A stretch of DNA of 56,898 nucleotides from Mediterraneibacter catenae (GTDB lineage: Bacteria; Bacillota; Clostridia; Lachnospirales; Lachnospiraceae), in NCBI RefSeq assembly GCF_008691045.1, contig NZ_VMSO01000016.1, positions 1 to 56,898 on the forward strand. Direction: 5' to 3'. The translations under genes and the position numbers were made by a program. Of the stretch, positions 1 through 8,712 are shown one piece after another. Each line of letters opens with the position of its first letter. The first letter of the stretch is position 1. The notes below the pieces were generated by a model that searched no databases, had not been told where the DNA came from, and worked only from the letters and a program-made list of their open reading frames with translations.

Positions 1-2
1 AG

Positions 3-275
3 TCGGTTCATGTATTCGGCCCCGAAGAGGACGAAGTATGGTATGACTATACAATGCCGGACGGGGAGCATATCAGAAGACCTATGAGCCGGGAGAGAGA
101 GTTCCCGGATGGCAAGACAGGCATGTCAGACCGTATAGCGTATTATGATTATGAAATAGGTATAGAGTCTTTGAAGATAGTCACTTTTACCTTGAATAAG
201 GACGGCACTGTTACGGGGGCGGTCTATATTCCAAAGGAGTTTCAAGTGAATCAGACGGAGAATACGATGAAGTGA
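3..275 (+). CDS. C-terminal part of an unidentified protein (cut by window edge)
   Basis: The reading frame is open from the first bases of the window to a TGA at 273-275, so only the last 90 residues of a longer protein are visible. A methionine at 54 is internal and has no ribosome site before it. The fragment is acidic and rich in aromatic residues, with beta-strand-like stretches (IVTFTLNKDGTVTGAVYIP) near the end that suggest a beta-rich C-terminal domain. I do not recognise the family. A terminator hairpin follows, so it is transcriptionally separate from the aldolase operon downstream. Confidence 0.55.
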   Translation, partial: SVHVFGPEEDEVWYDYTMPDGEHIRRPMSREREFPDGKTGMSDRIAYYDYEIGIESLKIVTFTLNKDGTVTGAVYIPKEFQVNQTENTMK

Positions 276-292
276 TATATGCAATATGCTGC

Positions 293-346
293 AGAGACAT
301 CAGGACAGCCATAAGAATGACGGCAGAACTGATGTCTCTCTTTCTA
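293..346 (+). terminator. Intrinsic terminator after the partial gene
   Basis: AGAGACATCAG (293-303) pairs perfectly with CTGATGTCTCT (329-339), and a pyrimidine-rich tail CTTTCT follows. It lies between the truncated left-edge gene and the promoter of the aldolase operon. Confidence 0.7.
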
Positions 347-365
347 TGAAAAATTATAAATTATC

Positions 366-394
366 TTGACTTCATACAACTTATGTATTAATAT
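366..394 (+). promoter_or_regulatory. SigmaA-type promoter of the aldolase operon
   Basis: TTGACT (366-371), a 17-base spacer and TAATAT (389-394) form a near-consensus promoter. Start of transcription is expected near 401, about 48 bases before the aldolase start codon and just ahead of the operator palindrome. A 10-base inverted repeat, CTTATGTATT (380-389) and AATACATAAG (396-405), straddles the -10 box and may be a second regulator site. Confidence 0.7.
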
Positions 395-407
395 AAATAC
401 ATAAGCA

Positions 408-427
408 AAACCGAAACGTTTCGGTTT
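408..427 (+). promoter_or_regulatory. LacI-family operator, perfect 20-base palindrome
   Basis: AAACCGAAACGTTTCGGTTT is a perfect palindrome with the central CG step typical of LacI-family operators. It sits immediately downstream of the predicted transcription start of the operon that encodes a LacI regulator as its second gene. This is the classical position for steric repression, so autoregulation by the LacI protein at 1330-2379 is the simplest reading. Confidence 0.8.
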
Positions 428-448
428 AAAAAAGAAGGAGGAAATATT

Positions 449-1300
449 ATGCCATTAGTTACTTCGGAAAAAATGCTCTTAGATGCTCAGAAAGGCGGTT
501 ATGCGGTAGGCGCATTCAACGTCGAAAACATGGAGATGGTCAAGGCAGTACTCGCAGCTGCTGAAGAGCTGAAGGCTCCGGTCATGCTTCAGACGACACC
601 TGGTACAATTAAATATGGAACAGTTGAGACATACGCCGCAATCGTAAAAGCAGAGGCGGAGAAAGTATCCGTTCCTGTGTGCCTGCATCTGGATCACGGC
701 AATAGTTTTGAGCTTGCTGTGCAGGCAATGAAGGCGGGGTACACATCTGTTATGATCGATGGTTCACATGAGGATTTTGAAAATAATATCGCAATCACAA
801 AGAAAGTTGTGGATGTGGCAAAGGCAATCGGTATCCCGGTTGAGGCAGAACTTGGAAAAGTCGGCGGAAAGGAAGACGATCTTGAGGCTGATGCAGATAC
901 CAATACAGATCCGATGGAAGCAAAAGAATTCGCAGAGCGTACAGGTATCTCTTCACTTGCAGTTGCGATCGGTACGGCTCACGGGTTCTATGTAGGTACA
1001 CCGGTGCTTGACAAACCGAGAGTAAGCGCGATTAAAGAAGTTGTATCCGTACCGCTGGTGCTTCATGGAGCATCGGGACTCAGTGAAGAGGATGTCAGGG
1101 AATGCGTAGAGCGCGGTATGTGCAAGGTCAATTTTGCAACTGAGCTTAGAGCTGCATATACGGCCGCTGTCAAGAAACTTCTCGAAGAGAAGCCCGAGAC
1201 ATACGATCCGAAGAAGCTGGGCAATGTAGGAATGGCGGCAGTAAAAGAACAGGTTAAGATCCGCATGAAGATGTGCGGCTGTGACGGCAAGGCAGAATAG
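449..1300 (+). CDS. Class II ketose-1,6-bisphosphate aldolase (fructose/tagatose type)
   Basis: This 283-residue protein is a full-length class II aldolase, which cleaves a ketohexose 1,6-bisphosphate to dihydroxyacetone phosphate and glyceraldehyde 3-phosphate using a divalent metal. The zinc and active-site motifs are visible: HLDHG near residue 80, MIDGSH near 102, GTAHGFY near 175 and VLHGASG near 205. Length and motifs fit the GatY/KbaY/FbaA group; sequence alone does not separate tagatose from fructose bisphosphate. The start has a GAAGGAGG ribosome site. It is the first gene of a six-gene operon behind a LacI operator. The co-located FGGY kinase, polyol dehydrogenase and PfkB kinase suggest a dedicated catabolic aldolase and not the housekeeping glycolytic one. 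Confidence 0.9.
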   Translation: MPLVTSEKMLLDAQKGGYAVGAFNVENMEMVKAVLAAAEELKAPVMLQTTPGTIKYGTVETYAAIVKAEAEKVSVPVCLHLDHGNSFELAVQAMKAGYTSVMIDGSHEDFENNIAITKKVVDVAKAIGIPVEAELGKVGGKEDDLEADADTNTDPMEAKEFAERTGISSLAVAIGTAHGFYVGTPVLDKPRVSAIKEVVSVPLVLHGASGLSEEDVRECVERGMCKVNFATELRAAYTAAVKKLLEEKPETYDPKKLGNVGMAAVKEQVKIRMKMCGCDGKAE

Positions 1301-1329
1301 GCATCTGATTGAGTAAAGGCGGTGGTAAA

Positions 1330-2379
1330 ATGGGAGCTACGATGAAGGATATCGCGAAGCGCACCGGTCTTGGACTTGCCACTATTTCGTCTTACCTGAA
1401 CGGCGGAAACGTCCGTGAGAAGAACCGGATTAAGATCGAAGAAGCTATCAGGGAACTGCATTTCGAAGTAAATGAAGTCGCGCGGGGACTAAAGACGAAT
1501 CGGACGAAGACTATAGGAATTGTAATTCCCGAACTGAACAATATTTTCTTTGCGGAGATTATCACTGAGGCAGAGGATATTCTGAGAAGCCACGGATATG
1601 CCACAATGATCTGCGACTGCAGATCGGACACGGAGCGTGAAAAAGAAGCGGTAGATTTTCTGTATCACAGGCGTGTCGACGGACTTATAGTTATGCCTAC
1701 GGGAACATCAGATCCCGGATTTCAGAAATTTATCAGGGCAGGAAAGCCTATTGTGATGATTGACCGGAAAATGAAAGACGTCTGCTGCGACTGTATACTG
1801 GTAGATAATGAAGGCGCGGCGGAAGATGCAGTGAACAGGCTTGTGCGCGCCGGACACAGGAAGATCGGCATGATTGCGGGACCGGAGGACGTCTATACGG
1901 CGCGGGAGAGACAGCGCGGATATGAGAAAGCACTCCGCGAAAACAACGCTGTATACGAAGAGGGGCTAATGGCCCGTGGTAATTATACGATTGCCGGAGG
2001 CGCGAAAGCAATGCGCCAGCTGTGGGAGAACAATCCGGATATGACTGCCGTGTTTATCTCAAATTATGAGATGACGGTAGGAGCGATGATGGAGATTAAT
2101 GACCTGGGAATCCGGGTTCCCGATGAATTGTCGGTAATCGGATTTGATAACGTTGACTTCGCGAAAGCATCCGTTCCCCGGTTGAGCATTGTCACACAGC
2201 CTACAGCACAGATCGCGCAGGAAGCGGCGGATACTTTGATTGAAAAACTGCAGGAAAGAGACAGCGCCGTAAACCAGAAGGAAGATGGGCAGGACAGAGA
2301 AAAAACGACGGTAACGGTTACATTAAAAACCGGTTTTGTCGAGGGCTGCTCAGTCAAAGCATCGGAGAAAGTTTCCTGA
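1330..2379 (+). CDS. LacI-family transcriptional repressor
   Basis: The protein has 349 residues. An N-terminal LacI helix-turn-helix (MKDIAKRTGLGLATISSYLN) and hinge helix are followed by a periplasmic-binding-like effector domain (IGIVIPELNN, DGLIVMP, VIGFDNVDFA, LSIVTQP). The start at 1330 is chosen because AGGCGGTGG lies 5 to 13 bases upstream; an in-frame TTG at 1309 lacks a ribosome site. It follows the aldolase closely in the same operon, so it probably represses its own operon through the palindrome at 408-427. The effector is likely a sugar or sugar phosphate from the pathway, but nothing in the sequence identifies it. Confidence 0.9.
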   Translation: MGATMKDIAKRTGLGLATISSYLNGGNVREKNRIKIEEAIRELHFEVNEVARGLKTNRTKTIGIVIPELNNIFFAEIITEAEDILRSHGYATMICDCRSDTEREKEAVDFLYHRRVDGLIVMPTGTSDPGFQKFIRAGKPIVMIDRKMKDVCCDCILVDNEGAAEDAVNRLVRAGHRKIGMIAGPEDVYTARERQRGYEKALRENNAVYEEGLMARGNYTIAGGAKAMRQLWENNPDMTAVFISNYEMTVGAMMEINDLGIRVPDELSVIGFDNVDFAKASVPRLSIVTQPTAQIAQEAADTLIEKLQERDSAVNQKEDGQDREKTTVTVTLKTGFVEGCSVKASEKVS

Positions 2380-2400
2380 TAGATTATAAAGGAGAAAGAT

Positions 2401-3921
2401 ATGGGCGAATATTTGTTGGGAATTGATATCGGAACAAGCGCCTGCAAGATTGCCGTATTTACAAGAAACGGACAGGCAGCGGCGTCCGGCAGCGGAGATT
2501 ATCCGGTATATTATCCCCATCCGGGATGGGCAGAGCAGAATCCGGATGAATGGTGGGATGCTGTGTGCAGAACCATACCGGAGGTGTTGAAAAAAGGCGG
2601 AATCGATCCTGCCGAGATCAAAGGTGTAGGGATTGACGGACAGAGCTGGTCTGCCATTGCGGTTGACCGCGATGGAAATGTCCTGACCAACACCCCGATC
2701 TGGATGGATACAAGAGCAGTAGATATCTGTGATGAATATAATGAAAAGATCGGGAAAGAGAAGATTTTCGAATTGTGCGGAAATCCGCTGCAACCGTCAT
2801 ATACGACTCCGAAGATCATCTGGTATCAGAGAAATCTTCCTGAAGTATATAAAAAGACATATAAGATCCTGCAGTCTAACAGCTTTATCGCATACAGGCT
2901 GACAGGCGTGCTGAGTCAGGATCTGTCCCAGGGGTATGGCCTCCACTGTTTTGATATGAGAAGAGGCAGATGGGATGAGGAGATGTGTGAAGCTTTCGGC
3001 TTTTCCCCTGATATCCTTCCGGAAATCCATGCATGTCATGATATTATCGGAACCGTGACTGAAGATGCGGCGGCACAGTGTGGACTGGCGCCGGGAACAC
3101 CAGTGGCGGCAGGCGGCCTGGACGCGGCCTGCGGTACACTTGGAGCCGGAGTCATCCACAGCGGAGAGACGCAGGAGCAGGGCGGACAGGCCGGAGGAAT
3201 GAGCATCTGTACGGATACATATCAGGCGGATGAGAGGCTGATTCTTGGATATCATGTCATCCCGGGTCACTGGCTCCTCCAGGGGGGCACGACCGGAGGC
3301 GGCGGAGTAATGCGCTGGCTGGAGAAAGAATTCGGTGCTTATGAGAGAGAAGAGGGAAAGAGACAGGGAAAAAGTTCTCTTGATCTTTTTAATGAGGAGG
3401 CAGCAGGCGTTGATCCGGGAAGTGACGGGCTGATCTTTCTTCCTTATATGTCCGGTGAGAGGACTCCGATCTGGGATCCGGATGCCAAAGGAGTGTATTA
3501 TGGTATTGATTTCAGCAAGACGAAAGGGCACTTTATACGGGCGGCTATGGAAGGTACAGCCTACGCCCTGAAGCATAATCTTGATGTTGCGGAAGAGGCG
3601 GGTGCCAGAGTTACAGTAATGCGCGCCATGGGCGGATCAGCAAACTCACTGCTCTGGACACAGATCAAATCCGATATTACAGGAAAACCGATCATTGTTC
3701 CCTCATCGGATACGGCGACCACGCTGGGAGCCGTGATTCTTGCCGGCGTGGGGATCGGAATGTACGCTGATTTTGAAGAGGCAGTGAAACTGACGGTGCA
3801 TGACCGCAGATCCCATGAACCGGATGAACAGAAGTGGTCGGTATACGACAAGAATTACAAGACATATATAGAACTTTATCAACAGTTAAAAGGTATCATG
3901 AAACAAAGAGGAGGCAGATAA
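2401..3921 (+). CDS. FGGY-family carbohydrate kinase (xylulokinase-like)
   Basis: This 506-residue, full-length FGGY kinase has the N-terminal phosphate motif LLGIDIGTSACKIAVF, the GIDGQSWSAIAVD segment and the C-terminal ATP site motif AMGGSANSLLWTQIKSDI. FGGY kinases phosphorylate pentuloses, hexuloses or polyols in the cytoplasm with ATP. It most resembles xylulokinases, but there is no xylose isomerase nearby. The neighbours (polyol dehydrogenase, PfkB kinase, bisphosphate aldolase) would better fit a ketohexose as substrate. GGAGAAAG lies before the ATG, 21 bases after the LacI stop. Exact substrate is uncertain. Confidence 0.85.
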   Translation: MGEYLLGIDIGTSACKIAVFTRNGQAAASGSGDYPVYYPHPGWAEQNPDEWWDAVCRTIPEVLKKGGIDPAEIKGVGIDGQSWSAIAVDRDGNVLTNTPIWMDTRAVDICDEYNEKIGKEKIFELCGNPLQPSYTTPKIIWYQRNLPEVYKKTYKILQSNSFIAYRLTGVLSQDLSQGYGLHCFDMRRGRWDEEMCEAFGFSPDILPEIHACHDIIGTVTEDAAAQCGLAPGTPVAAGGLDAACGTLGAGVIHSGETQEQGGQAGGMSICTDTYQADERLILGYHVIPGHWLLQGGTTGGGGVMRWLEKEFGAYEREEGKRQGKSSLDLFNEEAAGVDPGSDGLIFLPYMSGERTPIWDPDAKGVYYGIDFSKTKGHFIRAAMEGTAYALKHNLDVAEEAGARVTVMRAMGGSANSLLWTQIKSDITGKPIIVPSSDTATTLGAVILAGVGIGMYADFEEAVKLTVHDRRSHEPDEQKWSVYDKNYKTYIELYQQLKGIMKQRGGR

Positions 3922-3923
3922 AC

Positions 3924-4973
3924 ATGAAAGCAGCTGTTGTATGTGCAAATGAAGATGTGCGTTATATGGATTATGAAGAACCGGTGCCAGGTCCGGGAGA
4001 GGTTAAAGTCAGAGTGATGGCTTCCGGTATCTGTGGTTCTGATATCCCCCGTGTGCTCAACCACGGCGTGCATTTCTATCCGATCGTACTGGGCCATGAG
4101 TTTTCAGGCTATGTGACTGAAGTGGGTGAGGGCGTGACGAAAGTGAAAGCGGGCGACCATGTGACATGCGCTCCGCTGAAACCCTGTATGAAATGCGATG
4201 ACTGCCAGAACGGTAATTTCTCCTTGTGTAAACACTACAGCTTCATCGGATCAAGAGAACAGGGGAGCAACGCGGACTATGTGGTAATACCGGAGCAGAA
4301 CGCCATCGTATTTGATCCGTCTATCCCGTATGAGGAGGCGGCGATGTTCGAGCCGGCAACAGTAGCGATCCACGGCCTGTACCAGAATGATTATCAGGGC
4401 GGCCAGTATGTGGCAATCCTGGGCGGGGGAACAGTCGGTATGTTCACGATGCAGTGGGCGAAGATATTCGGCTCTAAGAAAGTGGTCGTATTCGATATCA
4501 GTGAGGCAAGACTGGAGCTGGCAAAACGTCTCGGAGCAGACGAGGTGATCAATACAACAGAAGAAGACTTTATGGAGAAAGCGATGGCGGTCACAGGCGG
4601 AAAGGGATACGGATATGTATTCGAGACAGCCGGGCAGGTGCCTACGATGCAGATGGCATTTAAGCTTGCGGCAAATAAAGCACATGTCTGCTTTATCGGA
4701 ACTCCTCACGAAACGCTGTCCTTTACACAGGATCTCTGGGAACAGATGAACCGCAAGGAGTTTAAACTGACCGGTTCATGGATGTCCTACAGCGCTCCGT
4801 TCCCGGGCAAAGAGTGGGATCTGACCGCTCACTATCTTGCAACAGGGCAGCTCAAGGTCGATCCGGAATTTATCTATAAGAAGATGCCGATGAGCCAGGC
4901 GCAGGAGGCGTTCCAGATGTTTAAGACGCCCGGACTTGTCAAAGGAAAACTGATGCTGGTCAATGAGGATTAG
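3924..4973 (+). CDS. Zinc-dependent polyol dehydrogenase (galactitol-1-phosphate/sorbitol dehydrogenase type)
   Basis: The protein has 349 residues and belongs to the medium-chain dehydrogenase family. It has the catalytic zinc region GICGSDIPR and LGHEFSGYV, the four-cysteine structural zinc loop (CAPLKPCMKCDDCQNGNFSLC), and a Rossmann motif VAILGGGTVGMF for NAD(P). The start at 3924 follows GAGGAGGCAG; an earlier in-frame start overlaps the kinase and is not needed. It sits 2 bases after the kinase stop, indicating translational coupling. Such enzymes oxidise a polyol or polyol phosphate to the ketose; GatD is the closest family by feel. Which polyol is used cannot be read from sequence. 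Confidence 0.85.
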   Translation: MKAAVVCANEDVRYMDYEEPVPGPGEVKVRVMASGICGSDIPRVLNHGVHFYPIVLGHEFSGYVTEVGEGVTKVKAGDHVTCAPLKPCMKCDDCQNGNFSLCKHYSFIGSREQGSNADYVVIPEQNAIVFDPSIPYEEAAMFEPATVAIHGLYQNDYQGGQYVAILGGGTVGMFTMQWAKIFGSKKVVVFDISEARLELAKRLGADEVINTTEEDFMEKAMAVTGGKGYGYVFETAGQVPTMQMAFKLAANKAHVCFIGTPHETLSFTQDLWEQMNRKEFKLTGSWMSYSAPFPGKEWDLTAHYLATGQLKVDPEFIYKKMPMSQAQEAFQMFKTPGLVKGKLMLVNED

Positions 4974-4985
4974 GAGGCTTTTGAT

Positions 4986-5915
4986 ATGATACTGACAGTG
5001 ACACTGAATGCCGCGATCGACAAACGGTACGTGGTGGACGGATTTCAGGTCGGAGAGGTGAACCGTGTCAAAGAATGTGCCTATACGCCGGGCGGAAAAG
5101 GACTCAACGTCTCTAAACCGGCATCCATCGCCGGAGCAGATGTGACGGCCACCGGATTTGTCGGGGGACATGCAGGTAATTATATTGTAGATTCGCTGAA
5201 ACCATTCGGGATCAAAAGTGAATTTTATCACATGGAAGCTGAGAGCCGTTCATGCATCAACATTTGGGATGAAGTGAATCACGTGCAGACAGAGTTCCTT
5301 GAGCCGGGATTTACTGTTTCGGAAGAAGATTTTCAGAAATTTGAAGACAAGTTTTCAGAGCTGGTAAAGAAGGCGGATGTTGTCGCCATGTCCGGAAGCG
5401 TGCCGAAAGGACTGGACGGCACTGCATATCAGCGGCTTGTAAAGATTTGCAAAGAAGCCGGAAAACCGGTCATCCTGGATACAAGCGGAAAGCTTCTGGA
5501 GATGGGGATCCAGGCGTGTCCGACGATGATCAAGCCGAATATTGACGAGATCCGGATGCTTACCGGAAAGTCCTGTGACCATATGGAAGATATGATCGAA
5601 GCGGCAAAGGAGATCCATAAGAAGGGCGTAGATATCGTTGCAGTTTCTCTTGGAGGCGACGGTTCGTTTGTAGTTTGTGATGAGGGAATCTTCCGGGCAG
5701 AAGTGCCGAAGATCGATGCAGTCAATACTGTGGGCTGCGGGGATTCCATGATCGCGGGCTATGCCCTGGGAATCAGCGAGGGGCTTTCTGTCAAAGAGAC
5801 GCTCCGGAAAGCAAGCGCTATTTCGGCGGCAGCTGCCCTGAGAGAAGAGACCGGATTCTTTGTACAGGAAGATATGGAACGGATTCTTCCTCAGATAAAG
5901 ATCACGGAACTGTGA
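4986..5915 (+). CDS. PfkB-family sugar-phosphate kinase (1-phosphofructokinase / tagatose-6-phosphate kinase type)
   Basis: This 309-residue protein is of the size and layout of FruK/LacC. The N-terminal motif LTVTLNAAIDKRY and GGKGLNVSK mark the substrate site, and VGCGDSMIAGYALG carries the ATP-binding anion hole and catalytic aspartate. The usual GAGD reads GCGD here. The family converts fructose 1-phosphate or tagatose 6-phosphate to the 1,6-bisphosphate, which the aldolase at the head of this operon would then split. GGAGG precedes the start, 12 bases after the dehydrogenase stop. Confidence 0.88.
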   Translation: MILTVTLNAAIDKRYVVDGFQVGEVNRVKECAYTPGGKGLNVSKPASIAGADVTATGFVGGHAGNYIVDSLKPFGIKSEFYHMEAESRSCINIWDEVNHVQTEFLEPGFTVSEEDFQKFEDKFSELVKKADVVAMSGSVPKGLDGTAYQRLVKICKEAGKPVILDTSGKLLEMGIQACPTMIKPNIDEIRMLTGKSCDHMEDMIEAAKEIHKKGVDIVAVSLGGDGSFVVCDEGIFRAEVPKIDAVNTVGCGDSMIAGYALGISEGLSVKETLRKASAISAAAALREETGFFVQEDMERILPQIKITEL

Positions 5916-5954
5916 TGCAGCAGATGAAAATAAAGATATTATAAGGAGGAAAAG

Positions 5955-6971
5955 ATGGGAGAATTTATTGATCCGGCTATCGTGCCGAAAATGAAAGTTA
6001 ACACCGGAGAAGAGATCCCGGGGATCGGAATGGGAACATTTGGCTCTGACCGCGTCAGCCCGGAAGAAGTATCAAATGCAGTAGCGGGAGCAATCCGCTG
6101 CGGATACAGGATGTTTGACTGCGCTGCATGCTATGGGAATGAAGACCAGATCGGAAAGGTATTTAAAGATGCTTTCGATGAAGGCGTCGTAGAGAGGAAA
6201 GAGCTGTATATCATGACAAAAGTCTGGAATGATATGCACAGGAAAGTGGAGGAGTCCTGCAGGAAGAGCATTGCGGATCTGCAGTGTGACTATATCGATA
6301 TGTTTTTCATCCACTGGCCGTTTCCGAACTATCATGCACCGGGGTGCGATGTTGACTCCAGAAATCCGGATTCAAAACCGTTCAGTGTGGAAGAGTTCAT
6401 GGATACATACAGACAGTGCGAGAGTCTGGTGGAGAAAGGTCTGATCCGTCATATCGGTATTTCCAATATGACGATTCCGAAACTGGAGGCCGTACTTCCG
6501 CTTATGAAGATCAAGCCGGTCGCATGTGAGATCGAGCTTCATCCATGTATGCAGCAGAAAGAACTTTTCGATTACCTTGTGGCACATGATATTCAGGTAG
6601 TCGGCTATATGCCGCTCGGATCGCCGCAGAGACCGGAGAGGGATATCATGCCCGAGGATGTAGCAGATATGGAACTGCCGGAGATGAAAGAGATCGCGGC
6701 GGCACATAACTGCCATCCGGCGCTGATCTGCCTGAAATGGTCTCATCAGTTAGGCGCAATCCCGATTCCGTTCTCTGTTCGTGAGAAAAACTATGTGAGC
6801 AACTTAAAGTCTATGACGGAAGATCCGCTGACAGACGAGGAGATGGCAAAGATCGCCACACTCGAGAGAAACAACCGCCTTGTAAAAGGTCATGTGTTCC
6901 TCTGGCCGGGGGCAAAAGACTGGCATGATCTCTGGGATGAGGATGGGAAGATAGTAACAGTGGAAGAATAA
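5955..6971 (+). CDS. Aldo/keto reductase
   Basis: The protein has 338 residues with the aldo/keto reductase TIM-barrel signature. GMGTFG is at the N-terminus, FDCAACYGNEDQIG holds the catalytic Asp and Tyr, TKVWNDMH holds the Lys, and FIHWPFP holds the His. GLIRHIGISNM and IPIPFSV mark the cofactor end. These enzymes reduce aldoses or ketones with NAD(P)H. As the last gene of the operon it could turn an incoming aldose into the polyol that the zinc dehydrogenase then oxidises to a ketose. This isomerisation by reduction and oxidation is inferred from gene order. ATAAGGAGG precedes the ATG. Confidence 0.87.
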   Translation: MGEFIDPAIVPKMKVNTGEEIPGIGMGTFGSDRVSPEEVSNAVAGAIRCGYRMFDCAACYGNEDQIGKVFKDAFDEGVVERKELYIMTKVWNDMHRKVEESCRKSIADLQCDYIDMFFIHWPFPNYHAPGCDVDSRNPDSKPFSVEEFMDTYRQCESLVEKGLIRHIGISNMTIPKLEAVLPLMKIKPVACEIELHPCMQQKELFDYLVAHDIQVVGYMPLGSPQRPERDIMPEDVADMELPEMKEIAAAHNCHPALICLKWSHQLGAIPIPFSVREKNYVSNLKSMTEDPLTDEEMAKIATLERNNRLVKGHVFLWPGAKDWHDLWDEDGKIVTVEE

Positions 6972-6990
6972 TTTAATCATACGGACATAT

Positions 6991-7036
6991 AAAATCCCGG
7001 GATGGAAATTACGGAAAGTATCCATCCCGGGATTTT
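6991..7036. terminator. Bidirectional terminator between convergent operons
   Basis: AAAATCCCGGGATGGA (6991-7006) and TCCATCCCGGGATTTT (7021-7036) form a perfect 16-base stem with A-tract and T-tract ends, so it can work on both strands. It separates the aldolase operon from the convergent nan genes. Confidence 0.9.
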
Positions 7037-7054
7037 ATGAGACTTCAGGAATAA

Positions 7055-7999
7055 TCAGAACAGATTCTTAAGGTATGCTACTGCCCCGAGCAGTCCTGCG
7101 TTATTGCCCAGTTGTGCAGATTTTATAATGAGATCTTTGCAGAAACCAGGCATAGTATAAGAAAGAATTTGTTCCCGAAGCGGCTCAATAAACAGCTCCT
7201 CTTGCTGACTAACACCCCCGCCGATTAGTACGAGCTGTGGATTAAAGATGTGAATTAGCCCGACAAGTCCGAGAGTTATTGAAGTAATCCATTCCGAAAC
7301 AACGGAACGCAAAGCTGTATCACCCTGACTAACCCGGTTAAATATGAGTTGACCGTCTATATGATCAGCAGAAATGTCTGGAACAAGCTCATCGGCCCGA
7401 TCGCGTACCATGTTGACAAGAGCTGTTGTAGAAGCATATTTTTCATAACACCCTCTGTTTCCGCAGGAACAAAGTTCTCCATCCGCCCTGATAGGAAAGT
7501 GTCCTAGTTCTCCGGCAATTCCCCGGACACCTGTGAGCAGTCTCCCTTCTGTAAGTATTCCTCCGCCAATTCCAGTCCCGATAGTCACCATGACAACATC
7601 CCTGTATCCACGGGCGGCGCCAAGCCAGCATTCACCCATGAGAGCGCAGTCAGCGTCATTTACAACAGATACAGGAAGGTGATAACTATCTTTAAAAATC
7701 TGCGCAATAGGCGTTTGGATCCAGTTAGCAATATGGCCGGCTGTTCCAGATACTACACCTTCCTTCGTGTCGATTTGACCGGTCGCCGAGATACCGAATC
7801 CAGACAGCTCTGCAAGTGTGATATGCTCCAATGCGAGAAACTGATCTACAGCGTTTTTTACAGTTACAATGATCGGCGTTTGATAGTGATCAAAATCAAC
7901 GCGTTTTGAGTCGGTCGCAAGAAGTTCTCCTTCGGCTGTTACGTATCCGATTTTTACTGCAGTGCCGCCGATGTCAATGCCGATGTATCTCTTACTCAT
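7055..7999 (-). CDS. nanK: N-acetylmannosamine kinase (ROK family)
   Basis: This 314-residue ROK kinase has the N-terminal ATP motif YIGIDIGGTAVKIGYV, the catalytic segment VVNDADCALMGE, and the zinc-type ROK motif with CSCGNRGCYEKYAS. It is predicted to phosphorylate N-acetylmannosamine to ManNAc-6-phosphate. The assignment to NanK, and not glucokinase, rests on context: it overlaps nanE by 8 bases and follows nanE and nanQ on the same strand, opposite nanA. It is the last gene of the minus-strand nan transcript and ends at the bidirectional terminator. Confidence 0.85.
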   Translation of the reverse strand: MSKRYIGIDIGGTAVKIGYVTAEGELLATDSKRVDFDHYQTPIIVTVKNAVDQFLALEHITLAELSGFGISATGQIDTKEGVVSGTAGHIANWIQTPIAQIFKDSYHLPVSVVNDADCALMGECWLGAARGYRDVVMVTIGTGIGGGILTEGRLLTGVRGIAGELGHFPIRADGELCSCGNRGCYEKYASTTALVNMVRDRADELVPDISADHIDGQLIFNRVSQGDTALRSVVSEWITSITLGLVGLIHIFNPQLVLIGGGVSQQEELFIEPLREQILSYTMPGFCKDLIIKSAQLGNNAGLLGAVAYLKNLF

Positions 8000-8708
8000 T
8001 TGTATTCCTCTTTTCTATGGCAGAAATGAAACGAGATGCAATTTCAAGAGGGCGTGTGATCGCACCGCCCACAACGACTGCATATGCGCCGGCATCCAGC
8101 ATCTGAACAGCCTGTTCAGGATAATGTATTTTCCCTTCTGCAATGACCGGGATATCAAGATCTGTGCTTAACCGGCTCACCAATTCCAGATCAGGCCCCT
8201 CGTGATGCGGCGAATAGTCCGTGTAACCGCTCAAGGTGGTTCCTACAAGATCAACTCCGCATTTCCATGCATTGATACCTTCTTCATATGTGGAAATGTC
8301 GGCCATAAGTATAATGTCAGGATATTTTCTGCGAATATCTGAGAGAAAATCATTAATAGTAGAGCCATCTCCGCGTTTGCGCAAAGTACAGTCCAGTGCG
8401 ACGATATCGGAATCGGCTTCTACCAGCTGATCTACCTCTTTCATCGTCGGAGTAATGTAGGAATCATACCCGTCATAATTGATCTTGATGATTCCGATAA
8501 CCGGAAGGCCTGTCTCTTCTTTAATGGCTTTTACATCTCGAACGCTGCTCGTGCGGATGCAGGGGGAACCAGCCTGCTTAGCAGCACGCGCCATGAGATA
8601 CATGATTGATTTTTCTTCAACATAGAGCGGTTCTGACGGTAAAGCCTGGCATGATACAATAAGTTGCCCCTTGATTTTAGTTAGAATTTCTTCTTTAGAC
8701 CATTTCAT
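7992..8708 (-). CDS. nanE: N-acetylmannosamine-6-phosphate 2-epimerase
   Basis: The protein has 238 residues of the NanE TIM-barrel family, converting ManNAc-6-phosphate to GlcNAc-6-phosphate. Family motifs visible are LIVSCQALPSEPLY at the start, PVIGIIK, DIVALDCTLRKRG, GTTLSGYT and PVIAEGKIHYPEQA. The start at 8708 has GGAGGT 8 bases upstream; an earlier in-frame methionine at 8741 lies inside nanQ and lacks support. It starts 5 bases after the nanQ stop and overlaps nanK, so the three are co-translated. Confidence 0.93.
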   Translation of the reverse strand: MKWSKEEILTKIKGQLIVSCQALPSEPLYVEEKSIMYLMARAAKQAGSPCIRTSSVRDVKAIKEETGLPVIGIIKINYDGYDSYITPTMKEVDQLVEADSDIVALDCTLRKRGDGSTINDFLSDIRRKYPDIILMADISTYEEGINAWKCGVDLVGTTLSGYTDYSPHHEGPDLELVSRLSTDLDIPVIAEGKIHYPEQAVQMLDAGAYAVVVGGAITRPLEIASRFISAIEKRNTNE

Positions 8709-8712
8709 TTTG

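Noticed and set aside
2797..3576. Minus-strand frame within the FGGY kinase gene
   Set aside because: No family features and it is completely covered by the kinase.
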